Origin: Protopterus annectens
Lineage: Eukaryota; Chordata; Ceratodontiformes; Protopteridae
NCBI RefSeq assembly: GCF_019279795.1
Contig: NC_056738.1
Coordinates: forward strand, 472,458,552-472,522,551
Length of the DNA stretch: 64,000 nucleotides
Reading direction: 5' to 3'
Shown: positions 57,747 to 64,000 of the stretch, piece by piece
Layout of the letters: every line of letters begins with the position of its first letter
Position numbering within the stretch: position 1 is the stretch's first letter
The notes under the pieces: generated by a model
What the model saw: only the letters and a program-made list of their open reading frames with translations
The model's database searches: none
Told to the model about the DNA's origin: nothing
Program-made: the position numbers and the translations under genes

Positions 57747-58028
57747 TGAGAGAAAGAGTGAAAGAATAACCTGTAAGATTTAATCTGCCCAAGGCCATGC
57801 ATGCTCATATACTTTCAAATAAATATTAATTGTTCTTCATCTTGTCAGTAGAACAATTGTGCGTTTTGTTGAAAAAAAAGATCAGAAATCCCCCTGTAAA
57901 TTTAACAATGGCTAGTTAGTTCAGTAGGATCACTAGAACTTCTGTTTACTTGAAAACTAAATAATAGGTGCAGCATTAAGCAAATATACTGATAATGATA
58001 CAATAAATGCCATGGTGGGTCTGCAAAT

Positions 58029-58110
58029 GGTGTAAAAGCAATTTAATATTATAAATTAAAAAACATTAAGTGCTTTCTTCTCCAGATAAAGAGACTTCAT
58101 AACCAACACA
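58029..58110 (-). repeat. PLE-3 left inverted arm
   Basis: The complement matches 58711-58812 (TTTGTGTTGGTT, GAAGTCTCTTT, TCTGGAGA, AAAGCACTT, ATGTTTTTTAA, AATTGCTTTTA). A degenerate hammerhead-like motif lies at 58071-58100. Confidence 0.8.
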
Positions 58111-58419
58111 AATACATTATATACTATCTAAACACAAATTTCATTGGCTGTTAGTTTATGAATCAATTAAACCATTTTTTTCTTTTTCTTAAAGAGCCAG
58201 GGTACATGAGACAGTTGTTGCATAGAAGATTTCAGTCTGATTACAAAAAAAACCACACATATTTCTTACGTAACAAAACATTTGAGCTTATGGAATGATA
58301 ATCACTCAAAGTCCGAGCTATAATGTGTTATCTTTTATATTCAACACAGGGACAATGGACACAAGTGGTGTATATCTTTTCCACCATTTGTTATGCACTT
58401 CTAATAATAATGTCTAGAA

Positions 58420-58640
58420 TTTGACCAGGTATCCCCTTGCTAGAAACATTCCCTTAATTTCAGTAACTGAAGCCACACATCTTCCTTTTGAGAAACCATA
58501 CGTGCCACCCCAATGGCCTCTCCCCTCACTAAACTCTTTTTCTGCCATATAGGGTGGCAACTAGTGAAGTGTAGGTAGGAGTTACAAAAGGTTTCTTTCC
58601 AAAAATGTTAGACGTAAAGCAGTTAGGTGTGTGGGAAATC
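58420..58640 (-). pseudogene. PLE-3 RT thumb remnant
   Basis: Minus-strand text in shifting frames: KKPFVTPTYTS, LHFTSCHPIWQKKSLVRG-like text with one frame change, EAIGVARMVSQKEDVWLQLL, KLRECF, a stop, then ARGYLVKF. This follows the PLE thumb pattern seen intact in PLE-1 (SIYRKPTYSN, FLHFTSNHPYQQKKA, then FIKRGYP). At least two frame shifts and one stop. Short, but the order of motifs is specific. Confidence 0.65.
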
Positions 58641-58710
58641 AGCTGATTTTATCAGTGCTTCAGGAATATGTATTATTTAAGTATTCTACAAAGTTGTAAA
58701 GTACATAATG

Positions 58711-58812
58711 CCTTTGTGTTGGTTTGTAATTATTCTGATGAAGTCTCTTTTTTTCTGGAGATGAAAGCACTTCATGTTTTTTAAGTTATAATACTAAATT
58801 GCTTTTAAACCA
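58711..58812 (+). repeat. PLE-3 right inverted arm
   Basis: Partner of 58029-58110 on the plus strand. Confidence 0.8.
58735..58766 (+). ncRNA. Hammerhead-ribozyme-like motif, PLE-3 right arm
   Basis: CTGATGA (exact core), one A, stem GTCTC/GAGAT around a T-rich loop, then GAAA and GC. It matches the PLE-2 and PLE-1 layout. The left-arm copy reads TTATGA in place of the core and is degenerate. Confidence 0.55.
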
Positions 58813-58850
58813 TTGGCATTCATTTTTATCAATGTCTGTGCACTTCCTTA

Positions 58851-60149
58851 AGGAATAATTAGGGTTGTAGTTTGTCTGGTAAGTTATTTTCCCAGTAATT
58901 CTCAGTAACAGGTTTATCTTAGAAGCTGACCCCCTCTCATCCATCAGTGCTGGAAAAGTATGAGTTGGGCCTATGGCCTTACCATTGAAGGTGTCAGAAT
59001 TGCTTTCTCTGTGGGGGGTGATCTGGATTTTTTTTTTTACTTGAAGATCACACAAGAACTGTACTTAACTTGTAGTACAGATATTTCAGTTCTCCCACAC
59101 CAGCAGAACATTATTTATAGAAATCAAGGTTCAGATTAGAGACAGCTGTAAAATTCTCATCTAAAATGTCCTTGTAGTTAACTACTGTGCTTCACAAAAT
59201 TGTTGTAACATTTTTTCTTAGTTATTATGTAGCCAAGCCTCATAACAGTGCCCCTTACCTACAGCAGCAGAAAATTAATGGCCAAGGTACAGAGTTTGAA
59301 ATATAATGAAGTGCAATATAATTTTTCATACTGAAGGTAGTCTTTCTAACAGCATATGCAGTGTTATAGCAAATTATGTCATTAGGAGAATAGCAATGCA
59401 TTCAGCACTATCAGCATTTCTGTCTCAGAAATAATTTAAAACATACTCATGCTTGGCAGGCAGCGTCCTCATTAGCTAATGACAAGTCAGACTACACAAG
59501 CTTTTTATCATCAGTGCCACCGTTAGAATCAAGTAATCAATACTATTCCAATGGAAAGCAGTCACAGGCATCTCCATCACTGGGTCCATTAGAAGATTAA
59601 AATCAATATTTCAAAATGCAGAGATGGCAAGTTAGAGTGAGGGAACCAGGAGACAGAATTACTTTTAGTGCTTTCCCTTTAATAGTTAAGTAGTACAACA
59701 TTATACGGTATGATGAATTCTGTCACTGAAGCATTCTTCCTCTGTTGTAAGAATCATGAAGTATAGCTGCTGTATGCATTATTCTAGAAATAAAATGGAT
59801 TGCTCATATTGTACATTTAAGATATTTATACTTGGTGTACCTGCAAATCATGTGATGGCTGGGAAATTCAATTAAAGCCCCTTTATACCATCTATAACCA
59901 GTGGTTAGGATAAGTATGAACAACAACAATAAAAAATCATGTTATTTAAAAAAAAACAAAAAACAAAGGAGTGTTCCTACAATTACAGCTAAAATCAGAA
60001 CACTGACATTAGAAATGGCTGTATGTAACTTCCTTCCTTATCCAGGAATGCTTCACAAATAAATAAGGTGTCTGAATTCAGTATGTGCGATTTTATGTTT
60101 ATATTATACTATTATACAATGGTAGGTGCATAAGTGTCCACGCGCACGA

Positions 60150-60151
<2 letters not shown>
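58851..60151. other. Unassigned 1.3 kb
   Basis: No gene or element motif; an A-rich stretch at about 59940-59970 only. Confidence 0.5.
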
Positions 60152-60228
<77 letters not shown>

Positions 60229-60256
60229 TGCACACACACATACACGCACACATGCA

Positions 60257-60334
<78 letters not shown>
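60152..60334. repeat. (CA)n compound microsatellite
   Basis: Two CA blocks separated by ATG, TACACG and CATGCATC interruptions; about 80 units in total. Confidence 0.95.
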
Positions 60335-60337
<3 letters not shown>

Positions 60338-60436
60338 TTTGAGTGTATATAGGCCTGTGCATGCATCAAAAGTAAGGAAAAAGGTTGCAAATACAGTTTT
60401 GAATGAAAATTATGTGCTTTTTGCTTTAATTGTAAG

Positions 60437-61186
60437 AATCCTCTCTTGACATTTGGTGTGTCTTGTAATGTCTCATTTTATAGCATGCTACTCTGCTGCA
60501 GTACAAATACTCTCTTGATTTGTGGTGTGTCTTGTAACACATATTTTTGTGGCATGCTACTATGCTACAGTAGGAATACTCTCTTGATTTGTGTTGTGTC
60601 TTGTAACATAATTTTGTAGCATGCTACTATGCTGCAGTCGGAATGCTCTCTTGATTTGTGGTGTGTCTTGTAACACATAATTTTGTGGCATACTACTATG
60701 CTACAGTACGAATACTCTCTTAATTTGCGGTGTGTCTAGTAACACATCACTTTATGGCATGCCACTGTGTTACAGTAGGAATACTCTGTTGATTTGAGGT
60801 GTGTCTTGTAGCATATCATTTTATGGCATGCTACTATGCCGCAGTAGGAATACTCTCTTGATTTGTGGTGTGTCTTGTAACACATAATTTTGTGGCATGT
60901 TACTATGCTACAATAGGAATACGCTCTTGATTTGTGATGTGTCTTATAACACATAATTTTGTGGCATGCTACTATGCTACAGTACGAATACTTTGTTAAT
61001 TTGTGGTGTGTCTAGTAACATATCATTTTATGGCATGCCACTGTTTTACAGTAGAAATACTCTGTTAATTTGTGGTGTGTCTAGTAACACATTTTATGGC
61101 ATGCCACTGTGTTACAGTAGAAATACTCTGCTGATTGTGGTGTGTCTTGTAGTACATAATTTTATGGCATGCTACTATGCTGCACT
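60437..61186 (+). repeat. Minisatellite, ~68 bp unit, 11 copies
   Basis: Unit theme TCTCTTGATTTGTGGTGTGT, CTTGTAACACATAATTTTGT, GGCATGCTACTATGCTACAG, TAGGAATAC. Eleven GTGTGTCT-bearing units lie from 60456 to 61139, spaced about 68 bp. Two variants alternate irregularly (CTTGTAAC and CTAGTAAC). It joins CR1-E coding sequence directly at 61187. Confidence 0.92.
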
Positions 61187-61875
61187 TCTTTGCATTTAAC
61201 TTCAGACTGTTTCCAGTACACCAGCTATGTACACATCCAATCTCATGCTGGAGCTGTTTAGTATCAGTGTATGACTGGATAACAGTGCTCAGATTGTAGT
61301 CATTAGCAAACCTATTCAACCACACCTCTAGGATATTGGGCTGGTTGCCTACAAAATAAATGCCAAATTGGAGGGGGTGCAAGCTGATCCATGTGTACTC
61401 CACTTGTTACAATTTTGCATTCAGATAGAATATCAGTAACTTTCACAACCTTGGATCTGTCAGATAGCTAATTTACAATCTAGTGGATAATGTAGGGGTG
61501 TACATAAAGTCTGTCTAATTTTTTTTAACAATATCAGTATGGGGGATAGTGTCAAAAGTTAAGCAGTGTGCACTGAGTGACCACTGTCCACAGCCTCTGA
61601 AATGTCTTCAAAGAAACTTACTAGGTTGAGGAGACAGGACCTGCCCTTCACAAAACCAATCTGATTGTGATCTACATCAGTTAAGTTGCTTGTACCTGCA
61701 TAAAGGAGTTCAGGTATTATATGTTCCATGGCTCTGGATGCAAGGCTGGTGAGGCTGATAGGCCTATAACTGACTAAATCTGTACAGGGGGCACCCTTGT
61801 GTAAGGGAATAAAAGAGTCTGTTCTCTGGGCATCAGGAGTAAATCTTGTAGACATGCTGAGGTTGAACAGTTTAA
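61187..61875 (-). mobile_element. CR1-E: CR1-like LINE RT fragment
   Basis: Minus-strand internal piece from the RT fingers (about 61860) to LKLNAKKC (about 61195), where the minisatellite begins. Both 5' and 3' parts are missing. Confidence 0.8.
61190..61870 (-). pseudogene. CR1-E reverse transcriptase fragment
   Basis: Frame 61559-61855 reads SFIPLHKGAPCTDLVSYRPI, SLTSLASRAMEHIIPELLYA, IGFVKGRSCLLNLVSFFEDI and ends HSVHTA; the following text gives FDTIP (motif A end) in a shifted frame near 61540. Frame 61065-61403 contains LQFGIYFVGNQP, the strand before motif C, then SLKLNAKKCSIV. The FADD position reads RFANDYNLS (about 61300), so a catalytic Asp has become Asn. Decayed, more than CR1-A. 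Confidence 0.78.
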
Positions 61876-63107
61876 GTAGATTAATAGCTTAAGTAGAAAT
61901 GTTTTTGTGATTGCCTTATGATCACATCTTTTGTTGATTCTGTTTGAAAACTCAAACACTATTATTACTCACACAAGTGTTAATATTTGTGCATGACCAC
62001 TGTGTACTTTTAAATGGAATTTTTTTACCTTTGTCCTATGTTGTACAGAGGATTAGAATATTTAAGTAAAGAAGTGCTAGGATGAAGTCATCCAAATAAT
62101 AATAATAATAATAATAAAAAGAGATTTCTAGATTTTCTAGGATCTTTTTGAGTATGTTAGTGTAATGTTTTGTTAGAGTTACAAAAACTGACAAAACAGT
62201 GATCCAAGCTGACATAAGGAAAATGCATTCTGTTTAGTGCCAAACATTACTGACAGGTCTTCTGTCTGCAGCATAACGCTGGTGTGGCCTTCCTGTGACA
62301 ACAGGGAATGTCATGTGCTCCTCCACCAAAGTACACATGTGGAGACAGGGTTTAGTAGTCCTGGTGCAAGTGCTTGTGGATATCAACAGTGTCTATAGAC
62401 ACTTCAGTGTATACAGAGGACCACCAAAATGTTTATTTTACCATACTGAAGTGGGTTAGGGTTACCGTGACTTCAAATGGGTTGGGCAATCCATGCTCTC
62501 CTGTAGGCATCTGGTCTATATGATATATGTTGCTTATACAGGTTAGGGTACATCTGTTGATCCTGTTGTACATCAGGGGCTTATGGTCCATTAAGCTAAT
62601 ACTGTCCTATCCTGTGTGAAATTTACCTTTCTGTGGTAGCCTGGTTGTACATATGGCACTGGTTCCTGCTGCATTTTGTCTGCATTTCACTGCCAGCTTA
62701 TGCCCCGTTTACAGTGAATTTAGTCTGCTGAATGGGGTGAAGCAGGGATGCCAATGAGAAGTGCTCCATTTGCCAGATTACAAATGTAGTAGCTGTGGAA
62801 ATATGATAGAAATGTGAATATGAACATGTTAGGATATGGTACATGTAATAAGTCAGACAGACAGAGAATTCTGTAGAAATATAAACATAATTATTTGATC
62901 TGTTATGTGGATTATACAGTAAGGGAGAGTAATGATTGTTTATTTAATAAAAAAGTAGGAAGTTGCTGTTGGATTAAGTGCATTAAAGAGATGGGATAAA
63001 CAGGATGATGGGTTAAACATCAGAAAGAACAAAATATTTGGTGAAAAATGTATGTGCGTGAGAAGACTGTGTGCAAATATGCAAAAAAATGTATATATGT
63101 ATATGTA

Positions 63108-63108
<1 letters not shown>
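61876..63108. other. Unassigned 1.2 kb
   Basis: Only a short (AAT)n run at 62095-62117 is evident. Confidence 0.5.
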
Positions 63109-63177
<69 letters not shown>

Positions 63178-63195
63178 GCTATATATATATGTATA
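63109..63195. repeat. (CA)n(TA)n microsatellite
   Basis: About 22 CA units followed by TA blocks. Confidence 0.95.
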
Positions 63196-64000
63196 TGTAA
63201 ATAAAGTATTTTTTTAGTGGCATGACAACAGTCATATCTACCTAAGCTACTACAAAACTCAGGCAGCTGAGATCTTGGCTTATGGCCTTTTGTAAAGGAT
63301 GGCCTCTCAGGAACCATTCCCCACCTACTTACTGTGTATTGCAGTACTGCTACTGCAACATGAATCCACTCAACTGTGTGAATAGAAAACACAGCCTCCT
63401 GGACTTCCTGGCATCAGAGGCACATGTGTACTCACTCAAGCACTGAGCATGACACATTCGCCATGCTTTATGCCTTTGTACACTGGCAAATAACTTAGAT
63501 CATATATTTGTTAACCAGGGTAAAGCACTGATCTCAAATGACCACTTTCAGGCTCAGCCGTGATGTTAAATGACCACTTTCAGGCTCAGCCCTGAAAAAG
63601 ATAAAAGTTGCAATTCAAAATTACATGAAGGGAAGCTACTAAACAAATGGTAATGCATAGTATTGAATGGCAGAACATTAAGTAAACAATAATGTAATAA
63701 AGTAATGGGTATAGATGCATTACAACATATTGCTGAGTATTAATTCAGAAGACACTTTTAAAAGTATAAAGCTTAGCTTCAGAGAAGCACAATTTGTAGT
63801 TTAGGATGTTATGCACTAGGCATGCTAAGTGTCCAGAACATATGTATGAAGACAAGCTATTAGCTTGTTGTATACTTGTGCTTTGTTGTATGCCTGTTAT
63901 TTGTTGGGAATTACTGATGTGAGTGGCTTAGTGTGTTGAAATTTAAGGAATATTGTTTTTATTGTAGCATTTGCATTTTGGTTGATGAGGTGGGCTTTCT
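63196..64000. other. Unassigned window end
   Basis: A two-copy 32 bp tandem (AAATGACCACTTTCAGGCTC at 63536 and 63568) is the only structure seen. Confidence 0.5.

Larger units (their letters stand above)
57975..58850 (-). mobile_element. PLE-3: short, internally deleted PLE with inverted ends
   Basis: Clear inverted arms at 58029-58110 and 58711-58812, weakly extending outward to about 57975 and 58850, flank some 600 bp holding a decayed PLE RT thumb on the minus strand. The layout matches PLE-1 (inverted arms, ORF on the minus strand), but there is no room for a GIY-YIG domain, so an internal deletion is inferred. Each arm carries a hammerhead-like motif. Confidence 0.7.

Noticed and set aside
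60437..61186. CRISPR-like regular repeats
   Set aside because: Units are contiguous ~68 bp tandem repeats with no unique spacers, in a eukaryotic retroelement context.

Overview
This 64 kb window looks like intergenic DNA from a large, repeat-rich vertebrate genome. I recognise no host protein-coding gene, rRNA gene or functional tRNA gene. The evidence for the organism type is the element mix: three Penelope-like elements (PLEs) with GIY-YIG endonuclease, several CR1-like LINEs, a LINE with a restriction-like endonuclease (R2/R4 type), an L1/Tx1-like LINE, a Ty3/gypsy fragment, a tRNA-derived SINE family with a 'GTGGCGACCCCTAACCGGG' tail, and abundant (CA)n/(TA)n. PLEs and R2/R4-type LINEs argue against a mammal or bird. 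A fish or an amphibian is most likely; I cannot narrow it further from sequence alone.

Layout. 0-4 kb: a minus-strand Ty3/gypsy fragment (protease, reverse transcriptase, RNase H) split inside RNase H by a 1.9 kb PLE with inverted ends. 4-7 kb: a minus-strand CR1-like LINE (CR1-A). 7-8.7 kb: a patchwork of short gypsy and CR1 pieces, partly duplicated around a 731 bp insert. 8.4-10.5 kb: the 5' half of an R2/R4-like LINE on the minus strand. 10.6-19.4 kb: a plus-strand copy of that LINE, interrupted between 12.97 and 18.7 kb by a CR1-like LINE (CR1-B) that carries tandem ~640 bp units ahead of its ORF1. 19.4-29.5 kb: two SINEs with perfect target duplications, a third SINE, microsatellites, and a degenerate repeat array across 22-28.6 kb. 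29.5-34.15 kb: a heavily decayed minus-strand CR1 relic holding two later insertions. 34.75-35.08 kb: a MITE-like element. 36.3-42.9 kb: an L1/Tx1-like LINE bounded by a perfect 16 bp target duplication. 43-47.3 kb: a CR1 relic, then a PLE whose RT-endonuclease frame has only two stops. 47.3-55.8 kb: microsatellites, a SINE fragment, a minisatellite and a 527 bp foldback element. 55.9-57.7 kb: a plus-strand CR1-like LINE. 58.0-58.85 kb: a short PLE with inverted ends. 60.1-61.9 kb: a (CA)n block, an 11-unit ~68 bp minisatellite and a CR1 relic. The last 2 kb is largely featureless.

There is no host pathway here; the window records layered retroelement insertions. The order can partly be read: gypsy before PLE-1, and the R2/R4-like LINE before CR1-B. 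The most interesting signals are hammerhead-ribozyme-like motifs at PLE ends, tandem 5' units (some with a TATA-like box) belonging to CR1-B, a duplicated Myb/trihelix-like domain in the R2/R4-like LINE, and a junction stitched from three retroelement families. Family assignments come from motifs read by eye; no database search was possible.
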